A stretch of DNA of 64,000 nt. It comes from Conus ventricosus. Lineage: Eukaryota; Mollusca; Gastropoda; Neogastropoda; Conidae. The notes beneath the pieces were generated by a model. That model did no database searches, was not told where the DNA came from, and worked only from the letters and a program-made list of their open reading frames with translations. The stretch covers positions 132,643,297 to 132,707,296 of the forward strand of contig CM031595.1 of NCBI GenBank assembly GCA_018398815.1, read 5' to 3'. Below, one piece after another: positions 1 to 12,706 of the stretch. The first letter of the stretch is position 1; every line of letters starts with the position of its first letter. Made by a program: the position numbers and the translations under genes.

Positions 1-1782
1 CAACTGCCGGAGAATATGAGGTAACGTACTTCTATCTTAGCAACTGGGACCTCACTCACAGTGCCATCGATTAGAGTACAGGTCTGGATTTGCCCTGTCA
101 AATCCCCTTTCTCGACCAGCGTTGTACTCACCACAGCTACCGCAGAACAACCAGTGTCTCGTAACACTTTCACCCTCTGCTGGCCACTCCACCCTTCTTC
201 CACTGGGAACGAACCACTCACCTAGGCCCTCCATCCCTGACACTGACTGCTGTCCCAAATGCTAGCCATAGGCCGCACTCTACCCTCTTCAGATTGAATC
301 CCTTTTGGTTCCACTGCAGGTCGTTTCCCCTGGCGACCCTTATTCCACCTCTTGCAAGGCTGCTGCCTTCTGGAACCTCACGCGACAATCCCTCGCCACA
401 TGTCCCTTCATGTCCAAAAAACACCAATTGTCCCTTTTGTCCTCCTTTCTGCCCCACCACTGGGTTTGCATACTGTGCAGAAAACTCCCCTAGTCCCTTG
501 CATCTCTTCTCCCCTGTGCCTGGCACCCTGTTTTCTTCTCCTGCACCTTAGTGGCCCAAACGGCCTCTCCTAGAACACCTCTGCTAACTTCAGTCAACCT
601 CCACCTGCGGTCTCTGGCTGTCTCTCTGTTCAATGTATGGTTAACTCAGCCGCAACCTGACAAAATCTGTCCTTCATAACCAGCTCTTTCAATTCAGCGA
701 ACTCGCTTGCTCCGTACCACTCAACTCTAAACCATTTCTTTTCTCAAATAGTGATCCAAACGTGCACCAAACGAGTGTACTTCACCTGCTTGCAATCCTA
801 AGCTGATCGAAAATTTCTTTCTGAACTTTCTCTGAGAAGGTCAAATCCCTTCTCAATGATTCCTTCACAGCACAAAATCAAGATTGGGGGTGTCTGCTGC
901 AATGCAGTGAAAATCTGTAATGCTTAACCCTCACTAGCGCTGACAAAATGACTGCCCACTCTTCGGAAGGCCACCCTGACTGGGGTGGGCAAAACGTTTT
1001 CAAAACGACTGATTAAGCATCAATCGAATCGTCCTTCAGAGAATTTTTGGCAACTTTGGTCGGGGGCATAACTGCGCACAGGGTTACTGGAAACTGAGCT
1101 GCCGTCATCGGTGGCTCCCTCCTGTATTTTCAGTCTTTCTAACTCTAATTGAAACCTTAAATCTTTCTGTTTCCTGCGTTTTCCTGATCATTGTTAGCCG
1201 AATCCTTAATCTTTCTGTTTCTTACCTTTCCTACTGCACATACACACGGCGCTTCCGCTCGTCATCCCTTTCCATCTTTTGTTGGGTTCAAACGAAGCAC
1301 CGCAACTCTTCTCCCGATAGCCTAAATCAACGAGCGACGGCTCACGAGTTGTTTCAATAGGGTGTCTTTTCTTTCCGACATTATAACTTCTTTTTTTTAA
1401 CAAGATTTTATACTGCGACAGCCAAACTGGTGGTTTACTCGACACGATGACTAAAGCACAATCCTATGAATGATTAAGATTAGCTTGGACAACGTAGTTA
1501 GTTTTTATAAGACGCCCAGCGCCCTGACCCAACTATGAGAGCGAATTATAGGCAATCTGGTGCGAATTAGTACTCCTGGGGCTGAAATCCAAGCCTAGTG
1601 TTAACTAATCTTGGAAGCCAATGCCAACCTATATTTAACGATCTTGGGAACATACAGTAAGACAATAACTTGTCTTTAGGATTTACAATACTGAATCCCA
1701 CACCCAGCTTCCTCTCTGAGAAAGTTGAACAATTATAATAAATGGGAATGGGCCAGAATTCCTGGCAAGCTCGCCAATAAAT
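1..1782 (-). mobile_element. Gmr1-like LTR retrotransposon, 5' internal part of copy A (protease end, gag, leader), cut by window edge
   Basis: This stretch aligns base for base, with many one-base indels, to 19,140-20,873. Reading the minus strand from 1,782 downwards it holds the leader with the primer-binding site, then gag starting near 1,380, the zinc-knuckle region (about 400-440) and the protease. The protease active-site motif DTGCS is readable at 144-158. Everything downstream (integrase, RT, RNase H) lies outside the window. All frames are broken by short indels that differ from those in the second copy, which points to sequence error at least as much as to decay. It leads directly into the LTR at 1,783. 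Confidence 0.8.
1760..1776 (-). promoter_or_regulatory. Primer-binding site (PBS), copy A
   Basis: On the minus strand, six bases after the LTR end, the sequence starts TGGCGAGC, the expected TGG start of a retroelement primer-binding site (complement of a tRNA 3' CCA end). The same site is at 20,851-20,867. Which tRNA primes was not determined. Confidence 0.6.
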
Positions 1783-3689
1783 TGTCAACCTCGGGATGTC
1801 AGTGAAGGAAGGACTAGCGCCACAGCCAAACACACTCACACTTGCTTACAATTCTCATTCAATATCAATCATTCGTCACATCAAACCACTAGTAAAGTCT
1901 ATAACTTTACTACACATGATCATGAGAAAGAAACATCACTGCTGGAATAGCTCAGTTTGGTAGAGCGCCTGACTCGTAATCTTGGTTGATCCTGGGGTTG
2001 CGGTTCGAACCTCGCCGGGGCTTTCGGTACAGGGGGATTTATCCCTTCCCTCGGAGTAACATTGGTTCTGACTCCATTTCCCATACTTCCTTCGATGAGA
2101 CTAATAAAACCGAGGTTCCCGTGTGTGAACGCATGCATAACCATCTTGCACACACGTAAAATCATCCCACTTTCGGAAAGAGTAGGCCAGTTTTGGCCGT
2201 TGGTATGGATTGACACGTTACAACATAGCATCTGCAACACCCTCTGAGAAATGGAAAGAATGAAGAAGTAAGGAAAATGAGCGTTCGATATTGAACGATA
2301 CTGAATGGATACACGGGAAACGACTGAATGAAGCCCAGCTGGCAGCTCTTCAGTCGGCACTACCCAGGTAGGCAGCCCTCTGTGTAAACGAGTTGTTGAT
2401 TGTAAAGCGCTTAGAGCTCGGCCTCTAGCCGAGAATAGCGCTATATAAGTATTCTTTATTATTATTATTATTAAGAATGCAGTATGGAATTAAAACAAAC
2501 AAAATAAAACATTCTCTTCGTTCCGTGAACTTCACCAAAACCATTTTGTCTAAATCATCATTAACTAACCCCGGGTATAAATAGATTTCTACTTTACCTG
2601 GCCAGTGATCTTAACTATTCACGAATCCCTGTCTTTTCTTTCCTTTTTGGGGCTTGGTTCAACAGTCACTTTCACAAGCACGGACACAACTGCTGCACTG
2701 GTCCTGTTGGACTCGCCAGCACTGGTCAGGTTGGACTCTGTCACTGGTCCAGGTTAGACCCTGGCGTTGGGTCAGGTTGGACTGCCAATGAAAGTGGCGC
2801 TGGCCAATTCAGCGAACGACCGTTCAGATTGACAGTGCTATTAACACGAACGTGTTCTCCTTTCATTCTTCCTGCATTAACGCATTGCACTCTCGTCTCT
2901 CTCTCTTCTAGTCTGCTCTATCAAATGACATGGTTGCTTTTTCTTTTCTTTTTCTTGTTCTTTTTTTTTTTCTCTTCACAGTTAGCAACTCCTCACATCT
3001 CCACATCTCTCTTTATCCGTCCTCTGCAGCTCTCTATGGTGCTAAAAAATGCACAACTTCTCTCGGTTCTCTCCACTCCCCTCATCTCTCTGCCTTTCTC
3101 TCGAGCAAGCCTACCTTCCGAACCTCTTCCTCTCTGTCTCTCTGTTCGTTCTCTCCGCTCCTCCCCCGGTCTTCTCACTCTCACATCTTTCTTTATGTCC
3201 ATCCGATCTGTCAAAGGCGAGTACCATGGTCCAGAATTTTTCCCGCCTCGTCAAAGGTGCCTCCCCTCTCATTTCATTGGATGTTAAATCATGACAGTCA
3301 TTCGTCTACCTGCTTGCTCTCTGTGGTGGACAATGGTCATTTTCGTTAATTAGCTAGATTTTCACCCCCCCACCACACACTACCTTCTCCCTCCCCTTTC
3401 CGGCGACTCGACTTTAATTTGTGGGCACTGGTCTACAAATTTGGCCGGATGAGTCTGATCCAGGCGTCGAGACTCGTCTGACCAACCATTCGAGGGGGCG
3501 TCGGTCAGCTACTTAGTCTGCTGGCTGGACAGACCGACTCCGTGGAGCCCATCCCGCTATGCTGAAATTGGCTGGACCCGACACATGAGCCGTCTACCTT
3601 GGCGCCCAGAAATAATTGAGTTTGGAGCTTTATTCCAAACAACCTGCTGGCGACGGACCACACTTTGGTTGTTTATTTTTGTCCTGACA
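1783..3689 (-). mobile_element. 5' LTR, copy A, with nested SINE
   Basis: This LTR begins TGTCA (1,783-1,787) and ends TGACA (3,685-3,689). It aligns over its length to the LTRs at 14,300-15,654 and 20,874-22,743. It is longer than the 1,355-bp SINE-free copy because a SINE sits at 1,942-2,475. Inside are about four degenerate 24-25 bp tandem units (about 2,690-2,790), a CT-rich stretch (about 2,880-3,200) and a non-repetitive part up to the end. It has many more one-base indels than the other copies. No host gene is seen in it. Confidence 0.8.
1942..2475 (+). mobile_element. tRNA-derived SINE nested in LTR, copy A
   Basis: The 5' head resembles a tRNA: a box A-like TAGCTCAGTTTGGTAGAGC, a loop with anticodon CGT (Thr-like) and box B GGTTCGAACC. 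A roughly 350-bp body follows and the 3' end is an (ATT)n tail. The flank reads AATGC on the right, and the empty site is at 14,460. This is the noisiest of the three near-identical copies (others at 7,430 and 21,033). Short reading frames on either strand inside it are not genes. Confidence 0.85.
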
Positions 3690-5399
3690 GTGTTGTCCAT
3701 GTGTAATGCGTGAGCGTGCGTCTGTCTTGTCTATATCTGTGTCTGTATCTGTGTGTATGTGTGTGCGCGGGGGCGGGGGGGAGAGAGGGGGAGAGCAGAG
3801 AGAATAGAGAGAGAGAGAGGAAGAGAGAGAGAGAGAGAGCGTGCGAGTGAGTGAGTGAGGAGAGTAATAACCTCTTTGATTTAGTTACGTGTACTGATTG
3901 ACACATTGCTTACCTGTTTAGGTTTGGACAAACGTACCCATACATAGTTATAAAGCAGAGAGAGAGAGAGCTTTTGAGTATGTATGTGTGTATATTAATA
4001 TATGTGTGTGTGTGTGTTGTGTGTGTGCGCGCCGCGCGCGCGCATAAAGTATCTATGTTAATGTGTGTGTGTGTGCGCGCGCGCGGAATTTGTCCTGAAC
4101 CCCCCACCCCCACCCCCCACTAACCAATTCCCTTTTCCCATCTGAAGCCTAAAACGGAAAGAACCCCACCGGGCCTGCACGTGCCACGAAAAAAAGAAAA
4201 GAAAAATAAAAGACGACGCGTAATGGAGTCGTCCCTTGCAACATTCTATCGAACATATTATAAGGGTATCCCAACTCCCTTCTTCATCATCCCACCACGA
4301 CAAAAAGTTCCTCACACCAAATCAAAAACAGGCGCAACTCCAGTTTCAGACAGAGATGTGCGTCGTGACGACTCGTTATAAAAAGGGAATACAAGACACT
4401 CCCACATCCTCCACCTCTCCTCCAGAAACCTCGGTGTCGGTGGTCTTTCCGAACAGACTACAATAAAATAAAAAAAAATCTTTTTTAAATTTAAGTCTTA
4501 TGTGGCAGCGTGCATTTTTGCGCAGGTAAAAGAGCTTTGTGGCAGTAAAAAGATAATAGCTATCAAAATAATCGTTGGAAATTCACTATGACACGTAAAA
4601 CAAAACCATAAGCAAACAGTTTTAAAAAAAAAAGTGGCATTAAACTATCTGATGACTCTCCCATGGGACCACCACATATTCCATGCAGAGAACTTTGGGT
4701 ATGTTATGAAACCCTACAGTATACGCATGCATGCACCGAGAAAGAGTGAGGCAGGGAGAAGAAAACTGACAGATAGACAGAGATACACATTAAAGACCAG
4801 ACAGAAGGAGAAGAAGGAGAAGGAGAAAGAGAGTGAAATAGGGGAGGAAGGGGATGGGAAGGAGAAAAAAATGGACAAGACGAAGCAAATGGAGGGATGC
4901 AGAGAACAAATACAAATGCATACTCTTCATGTTTGTACTTGCTCGTTATGATGTGGCTATTGGTTACTGACATTGTAACAAAAGGCAATAATGACTCAGA
5001 GAAAGAGAGAGAAATTTTGGGGTAACAGACAGACAGACAGACAGAAAATGAACATCATTCTTTTGTTTTACAGTGGTAGCAGATGTGAGAGAGATTGACC
5101 ATTTATATGCTTGTCGTCCTACATTATTCTGTTAACCCAGCACAAAATCCTACAATTACCTGCATAAAAAATGGATACGTGTTTTAGGCCTCAACACCAC
5201 ACGCACACACAACTCACACACACACACACACACACACAACACACACACACACACACACACACACACCACCCACCACACACACCACTATTTCTAATCAAAA
5301 GAAATAAAAACAAATTTTTTATAACCCACAAACGTCAAAATAACGTAACACAGAAAAGAGACTATCCAAAAAAAAAAGGAAAGAACATAAATAGAGAGA

Positions 5400-5432
<33 letters not shown>

Positions 5433-5620
5433 AGAAGAGAGAGAGAGAATTAATGAAAACGGGCCGAAAAAGATTCTAGGGGGGCATTAATGAGTAGCAC
5501 TATAAACCGTCCTGATTACCAACACCGGAGACATAAATGTGTACCGGCAACCGCCCCAAAACGATCTGTCCGAACACCTCTGCTGCCCACTTCACAGTAC
5601 ATCTCTCTCTCCGCTCTCTC

Positions 5621-5654
<34 letters not shown>

Positions 5655-6449
5655 TCGCCCTCTCTTCGTTCGCTGTTGTCACCCACTTCAGTCAGACTTG
5701 GCATGTTAAATTGATGTTCCAATCGTCCCTCTTTTTCCTGTGTCCTTCTCCAGTGCCAGTACGCAGGATCAGACCTACGGCTGCCGGTGGGCACCATCTT
5801 ACTCGGTCCAGACATCAAATTGTCAGTCAGAACTAAAAGGGATGATTAAGCCCGGTACCACACGCCATCCTTTCCTCCGTGTAATCCCCGTCCTCAAAGT
5901 CGGATGTCGAGGAGAAAGTAACCAAAACCCATCTACACGTCCATTCAAATCCCATAATTACCAACAACACTGCCGATTCCATAAGCAACGCTTTCACCCC
6001 CACACTCCTCACCACTAACCCCTCACCCACCACCCACCTCCATTCAACTAACACAGAAGAAAAAGAAACACCCGAAGGTGCTGGGAAGGACCCAGAGACG
6101 CACTGTCTTCACCCCCTTTTGAGCAGTCCTGTACCACCCTTATGGAGGCCTGCGCTTGTTGACGCGATTGGGTACAGGCTAAAACAACAGCAACAATGAA
6201 ATAGATGTAATGCTCGGGATAAAAAAGGCTGATGAAAAGAACGGTAACAGAATCAGACAGCCAGTAAACAGGATTTGTAGACGACAATCGCTGATCTTGT
6301 CCAATAGACAAAACGATTAATGGATAAGTGGCATACGGTTAAAGACACTGTCACCCGACCGGTTGAGTCCTGAGACTTGAGAGGAGCGTGAACAGGAGCG
6401 AGTCTGATCGCATTAATAAAAGTTAAGAACCGACTTCCGCAAACCATGG

Positions 6450-6527
6450 AAGGTGTCTGGTTAGCTCAGTGCTGACACAGCGATTCATAAGTTAGATTTG
6501 TTGAGGGTTTGGAATCCTTTGAGCCCA
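6450..6527 (+). pseudogene. tRNA-like sequence, copy A
   Basis: It contains a box A-like TTAGCTCAGT and a damaged box B-like region, homologous to 11,882-11,958 and 25,703-25,778. The acceptor ends do not pair, so it is not a functional tRNA. It is a tRNA pseudogene or an old SINE head. Confidence 0.4.
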
Positions 6528-6748
6528 ACATGAAATATTACCGTTTGAACGGCCGGTCCTACATTCCACTAACCCCCCAGTTCTTCTCCCTCACCCACCT
6601 CCGCCGTCGTCCAATCCCTTCTTCCTGTGTCTCTATGTTTGTGTATGGAGTCGTTTGGTTTGGTTTGCAGTTAGGTTTTGTTGTTGTTGTTTTGTCTGAA
6701 AAAAGCGCATAAAGAGAATTGTAAAGTATAAAGAGAAAGAGAGATAAC

Positions 6749-6781
<33 letters not shown>

Positions 6782-6977
6782 GCGCGCGCGCGCGCGCGCG
6801 CGCGTGTTGTGCGCATCGCGCGCACTAACTCAGGCATACACACACACACACACACACACACTACACATCACACACACACACACACACACACTGTGACTGA
6901 CCACACAAAATGTTCGCATGCAGTTAAAGAAATGCCATTAATGTTTTGGGAGCTGTATTATGCCTCAAGAATCAAGT

Positions 6978-7275
6978 CTTAACCACACCCTACAATACTT
7001 CATGTCATACCACACCCACAGGACATTCTCGTCATACCACACACTACAGTAAATCACGTCATACCACACCTACAGTATAATCACGTCCATTCCACACCCT
7101 ACAGTACATCACGTCGACCACACCCTACAGTACATCACGTCATACCACACCTACAAGTACATCACGTAATACCACACCCTACAGTACATCACGTCATAAA
7201 ACCACACCTACAGTACATCACGTCAGACCACACCCTAACAGTTACATCCACGTCAACCAACACCCTACAGTACAT
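6978..7275. repeat. 27-bp minisatellite, copy A (about 11 units)
   Basis: Tandem units carry the core CCTACAGTACATCACGT preceded by CATACCACAC. Units vary by one-base indels. The array is homologous to those at 12,408-12,706 and 26,226-26,516. There are no unique spacers between units, so it is not a CRISPR array. Confidence 0.9.
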
Positions 7276-7429
7276 ATGGTACGAGGGTTAAAACTGGCCA
7301 GAGAGAAGGGAAGAAGAGATAGCTTGCAACAGCTTGGTTTAAATGTATCTAACAAACGAAATGACTGGAAAACGTGGACATGGTGCCGGGCCACCCGGGA
7401 TCTTATATATAATGACCTCCGGGCTCATG

Positions 7430-7953
7430 CTGGAATAGCTCAGTTGTGAGCGCCGACTGTAATCTTGGTGATCCTGGGGTTGCGGTTCGAACCTCCGCCG
7501 GGGCGTTTCGGTACAGGGGGATTTTTCCTCGGAGTTAACATTGGTTCTGACTCCATTTCCCATACAGTCCTTCGAATGAGACTAATAAACCGAGGTTCCG
7601 TGTGTGAACGCATGCATAACATCTTGCACACACGTAAAATCCCATCACCAACTTTCGGAAGAGTAGGCCAGTTTGGCCGTTGGTATGGATGACACGTTAC
7701 ACAATAGCATGCACCCTGCGTGAGAAATGGAAAGAATGAAGGAAGTAAGGAAAATGAGCGTTCGATATTGAACGATACTGAATGGATGACACGGGAAACG
7801 ACTGAATGAAGCGCCAGCTGGCAGCTCTTCAGTCGGCACTACCCAGGTAGGCAGCCCGCTGTGTAAACGAGTGTTGATTGTAAAGCGCTTAGAGCTCGGC
7901 CTCTAGCCGAGAATAGGCGCTATATAAGTATTCATTATTATTATTATTATTAT
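7430..7953 (+). mobile_element. tRNA-derived SINE, copy B, at a block junction
   Basis: This is the same SINE as at 21,033-21,556: tRNA-like head with CGT anticodon, box B GGTTCGAACC at about 7,486, body, and (ATT)n tail followed by AATGC. Unlike copies A and D, its left neighbour is not LTR sequence but the far end of the copy A flank. The duplicated block therefore starts at, or within a few bases of, the SINE 5' end. Confidence 0.85.
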
Positions 7954-9148
7954 AATGCATATGGAATCAAACAAAATAAAACATTCTCTCTTTCCTTGAA
8001 CTTCACAAAACCATTTGTCTAAATCATCATTAACTAACCCGGGTATAAATAGATTTCTACTTTACCTGGCCAGGTGATCTTAACTATTCACGAATCACTG
8101 TCTTTTCTTTTCCTTTTTTTTCTTTTCACTGTCACTTTCACAAGCACGACACAACTGCTGGCACTGGTCAGGTTGGACCGCCAGCACTGGTCAGGTTGGA
8201 CTGCTGGCACTGGTCAGGTTAGACCGCTGGCGTTGGTCAGGTTGGACTGCCAATGAAAGTGGCGCTGGCCAAGTATGAGGTCGAACCCCGGTTCAGATTG
8301 AACAGTGACTATTAGACATCGATCTGTTCTCCTTTCTTTCTTCCTGCATTAACGCATTGCACTCTCTCTCTCTCTCTTCTAGTCTGCTCTATCAAATGGA
8401 CATGGTTGCTTTTCTTTTCTTTTTCTTTTTCTTTTTTTTTCTCTTCATCAGTTAGCAACTCTCTCTCTCCACATCTCTCTTTAGTCCTTCCTCTGCAGAC
8501 TCTCTATGGTGCTAAATGCTACAACTCGGTTCTCTCCACTCCCCTCATCTCTCTGCCTTTCTCTCGAGCAGAGCCTACTCTCCGAACCTCTTCCTCTCTG
8601 TCTCTCTGTTCGTTCTCTCCGCTCCTCCCCCGTTCTCTCACTCTCACATCTTTCTTATGCCATTCCGATCTGTCAAAAGGGCGAGTACCATTGGTCAGAA
8701 TTTTTCCCGCCTCGTAAAAGGTTGCCTCCCCTCTCATTTCATTGGATGTGTAAATCATGACAGTCACATCTACCTGCCTTGCTCTCTGTGGTGGTCAATG
8801 GTCATTTAGTTAATTAGCTAGATTTCACCCCCACCACACACTACCTTCTCCCTCTCCCTTTCCGGCGACGTCGACTTAATTTGTGGGCACTGGTCCTACA
8901 AATTGGCCGGATGAGTCTGATCCAGGCGTCGAGACTCGTCTGACCAGACATCGAGGCGTCGGTCAGCTACTTAGTCTGTCTGGCTGGACAGACCGTCTCC
9001 GTGGAGCCTCTCCGCTATGCTTAATTGGCTGGACCCGACACATGAGGCCGTCTACCTGGCGCCCAGAATATTTGAGTTGGAGCTTATGTCCAAACAACCT
9101 GGCTGGCGACGGACCACGACTTTGGTTGTTTTATTTTTGTCCGTGACA
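7954..9148 (-). mobile_element. 5' LTR, copy B, truncated at the SINE
   Basis: This is LTR sequence from the SINE right flank to the TGACA end (9,144-9,148). It is nearly identical to the 3' LTR at 14,461-15,654, for example through the CT-rich part at 8,340-8,660. Tandem 24-25 bp units lie at about 8,158-8,255. The base next to the LTR end starts GTGTG, which matches the five bases before the 3' LTR (14,295-14,299) and is the candidate target-site duplication. The LTR portion before the SINE is missing. Confidence 0.8.
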
Positions 9149-9259
9149 GTGTGTGTCTATGTGTATTTGCGTGAGCGTGCGTCTGGTCTATGTCTATATC
9201 TGTGTCTGTATCTGTGTGTATGTGTGTGCGCGGGGGCGGGGGGGAGAGAGGGGAGAGAG

Positions 9260-9300
<41 letters not shown>

Positions 9301-9455
9301 CGTGCGAGTGAGTGAGTGAGTGAGTGAATAACCCTTTGATTTAGTTACGTCTGATTGACACATTGGCTTACATGTTTAGGGTTTGACATACGTACCCATA
9401 CATAGTTATAAAGTCAGAGAGAGAGAGAGCTTTGAGTATGTATGTGTGTATATTA

Positions 9456-9494
<39 letters not shown>

Positions 9495-10654
9495 CGCGCG
9501 CATAAAGTATATATGTTAATGTGTGTGTGCGCGCGCGCGCGGAATTTGTCCTGAACCCCCCACCCCCACCCCCCACTCCCTTTTCCCATCTGAAGACTAT
9601 AAACGGAAGACCCAACCGGGCCTGCACGTGGCGCACGAAAAAAAGAAAAGAAAAATAAAAGACGACCGTAATGGAGTCGTCCCTTGCAACATTCTATCGA
9701 ACATATTATAGGGTATCCCAACCCCTTCTTCATCATCCCACCACGACAAAAAGTTCTCACACGCAAATCAAAAACAGGGGCGGCAACTCCAGTTTCAGAC
9801 AGAGATGTGCGTCGTGACGACTCGTTATAAAACGGGAATACAAGACACTCCCACATCTCCACCTCTCCTCCAGACCTCGGTGTCGGTGGTCTTTCGGAAC
9901 AGACTACAATAAAATAAAAAAAAATCTTTTTTAAATTTAAGTCTTATGTGAGCAGCGTGCATTTTGCGCAGGTTAAAGAGCTTGTGGCAGTAAAGAAGTT
10001 ATAGCTTTCAAAAATATCGTTGGAAATTCACTTTGACACGTAAACAAAACCATAAGCAAACAGTTTTAAAAAAAAGTGGCATTAAACTATCGTGATGAGC
10101 TCTCCCATGGGACACCACATATTCCATGCAGAGAAATTTGGTATGGTTATGAAACCCTACAGTATACGCATGCATGCACCGAGAAAGAGAGAGGCAGGGA
10201 GAGAGAGAAACAGACAGATAGACAGAGATACACATTAAAGACAGACAGAAGGAGAAGAAGGAGAAGGAGAAGAGAGTGAAATAGGGATGGAAGGGGATGG
10301 GAAGGAGAAAAAAATGACAAGACGAGCAAATGGAGGGATGCAGAGACAAAGACAAATGCATATCTCTTCATGTTTGTACTGCTCGTTATGATGTGGCTAT
10401 TGGTTCTGACATTGTAACAAAAGGCAATAATGGACTCAGAGAAAGAGAGAGGAAATTTGGGGTAGACAGACAGACAGACAGACAGAAAATGACATCATTC
10501 TTTTGTTTTACAGTGGTAGGAGATGTGAGAGAGATTGACCATTTATATGCTTGTCGTTCCTACATTATTCTGTTAACCCAGCACAAAATCTACAAAACAT
10601 GCATAAAAAATGGATACGTGTTTTAGGCCTCAGACACACACACGCACACACAAA

Positions 10655-10711
<57 letters not shown>

Positions 10712-10824
10712 ACACACACACACTATTTCTAATCAAAAGAAATAAAACAGAATTTTTTTTTTAACCCACAAACGTCAAAATAACGGTAACACAGAAAGAG
10801 ACTATCCAAAAAAAAAAGGAAAGA

Positions 10825-10869
<45 letters not shown>

Positions 10870-11034
10870 AGAGAGAAGAGAGAGAGAGAATTATGAAACG
10901 GGCCGGAAAATTATTCTAGGGGCATTTAATGAGTAGCACTATAAACCGGTCCTGTTTACAACACCGGAGACATAAATGTGTACCGGCAAACGCCCCAAAA
11001 CGATCTGTCGTACACCTCTGCCCACATCACAGTA

Positions 11035-11075
<41 letters not shown>

Positions 11076-11881
11076 CTCTCTCTCTCTCTCTCTCTCTCTC
11101 CTCTCCGGTTCGCTGTTGTCACCCTCTTCAGACAGACTTGGCATGTTAAATGATGTTACAATGCGTCCCTCATTTCCTGTGTCCTTCCAGTGCCAGTACG
11201 CAGGATCAGACCTACGGCAGCCGGTGGCACCATCTTCACTCGGCCAGACATCAAGTTGTCAGTCAGACTAAAGGGATGATTAAGCCGGTTACCACGACGC
11301 CATCCTTTCCTCCTGTGTAATCCCCGTCCTCAAGAGTCGGGATGTCGGAGAAAGTACCAAAACCCAAATCTAGCACGTCATTCAAATCCCATAATTACCA
11401 CACAACCTGCCGTTCCATAGCAACGCTTCACCCCCACTCCTCACCACTAACCCCTCACCCACCCACCCACCTCCATTCAACTAACACAGAAGAAAAAGAA
11501 ACACCCGAAGGTGCTGGGGAGGACCCAGAGACGCACTGTCTTCACCCGCCTTTTGAGCAGTCCTGTACCACCCTTGGAGGCCTGCGCTGTGTTGACGATG
11601 GGTACAGGCTAAAACAACAGCAACAATGAAATAGATTAATGCACGGATAAAAAGTTCTGATGAAAAGAACGGTACCAGAATCTGACAGCCAGTAAACAGG
11701 ATTTGTAGACGACAATCCGCTGATCTTTGTCCAATAGACAAAACGATTAATGGATGAAGTGCATACGGTTAAAGACACTGTCACCCGAGCCGTTTGAGTC
11801 CTGAGACTTGAGAGGAGCGTGAACAGGAGCGAGTCTGATCGCATTAATAAAAGTTAAGAACCGTCTTCCGCAACCATGGAA

Positions 11882-11958
11882 GGTGTCCTGGTTAGCTCAG
11901 TGGCTGAGCACCGAGTTCATAAGTTAGATTTTTGAGGGTTTGAATCCCGTTTGAGCCC
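11882..11958 (+). pseudogene. tRNA-like sequence, copy B
   Basis: Box A-like TTAGCTCAGTGG and a good box B GGGTTTGAATCCC are present, with a possible CAT in the loop. The acceptor-stem halves do not pair, so this is a tRNA-derived relic rather than a working tRNA gene. It is the best preserved of three block copies. Confidence 0.45.
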
Positions 11959-12285
11959 AACATGAATATTACCGTTTGAACGTCCGTCCCCATACGATTC
12001 CACTACCCCCAGTTCTTCCCTCACCCACCTCGCCCGTCGTTCAATCCCTTCTACCTGTGTTCTATGTTTGTGAATGGATCGGTTTGGTTTGGTTTGTAGT
12101 TAGGTTTTGTTGTTGTTGTTTTGGTCTGGAAAAAAGCAGCATAAATTTAGATTGAAAAGTTATAAAGAGAAAGAGAGAGAACCACACACCACACACACAC
12201 CACACCACACACACGCGCGCGCGCGCGCGCGCGCGGTGTGTGTGGCATGCGCGCGCACTAAACTCAGGCATACACACACACAACA

Positions 12286-12325
<40 letters not shown>

Positions 12326-12407
12326 TGACTGGACGACACAAAATGTTCGCATGCAGTTAAAGAAATCAAGATTTTTGGAGCTTATTATGGCCCTCAAGAA
12401 TCAAGTC

Positions 12408-12706
12408 AACCACACCCTACATACTATCATGTCATACCACACCCTACAGTACATACGTCATTTACCACACCCTACAGTAAATCAAGTCATACCACACCCT
12501 ACAGTACAAACACGTCAATACCACAACCCTACAGTACATCACGTCATACCACACCCTACAGTACATCACGTCATACCACACCCTACAGTACATCACGTCA
12601 TATCCACCACCCTACAGTACATCACGTCATAACCACACCCTACAGTACATCACGTCATACCACACCCTACAGTACATCACGTCATACCACACCCTACAGT
12701 ACATAT
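12408..12706. repeat. 27-bp minisatellite, copy B (about 11 units)
   Basis: This is the cleanest copy of the array. Each unit ends ACATCACGT and joins the next at CATACC, creating the motif TCACGTCAT at every junction. Several consecutive units are identical. Confidence 0.92.

Larger units (their letters stand above)
3690..7424. repeat. Host flank of the LTR element, duplicated block copy A
   Basis: This non-coding block is shared with 9,149-12,787 and 22,744-26,870. In order it holds (GA)n at 3,770-3,860, (TG)n/(CG)n at 3,980-4,085, unique AT-rich sequence at 4,090-5,190, (CA)n at 5,195-5,285, (GA)n at 5,395-5,450, (CT)n at 5,600-5,655, a unique part at 5,660-6,740 containing a tRNA-like sequence, (CA)n/(CG)n at 6,750-6,895, and the 27-bp minisatellite. 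The reading frames are composed of simple repeats and are not conserved in the other copies. The block ends at an abrupt junction with the SINE of copy B. Confidence 0.8.

Noticed and set aside
1941..2025. Functional tRNA-Thr(CGT) gene
   Set aside because: The tRNA-like head is followed by the SINE body and tail and recurs at 7,430, 21,033 and 38,900. The acceptor and anticodon stems are imperfect.
2829..3349. Ser/Leu-rich proteins of 140-150 residues
   Set aside because: They lie in the CT-rich part of the LTR, and the frame is not kept in the other three LTR copies.
11882..11958. Functional tRNA-Met gene
   Set aside because: Box A and box B are present but the acceptor halves do not pair and the anticodon arm cannot be drawn.
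12408..12706. Regular short repeats resembling a CRISPR array
   Set aside because: Units are contiguous 27-mers without unique spacers, in eukaryotic DNA with no cas-like genes.
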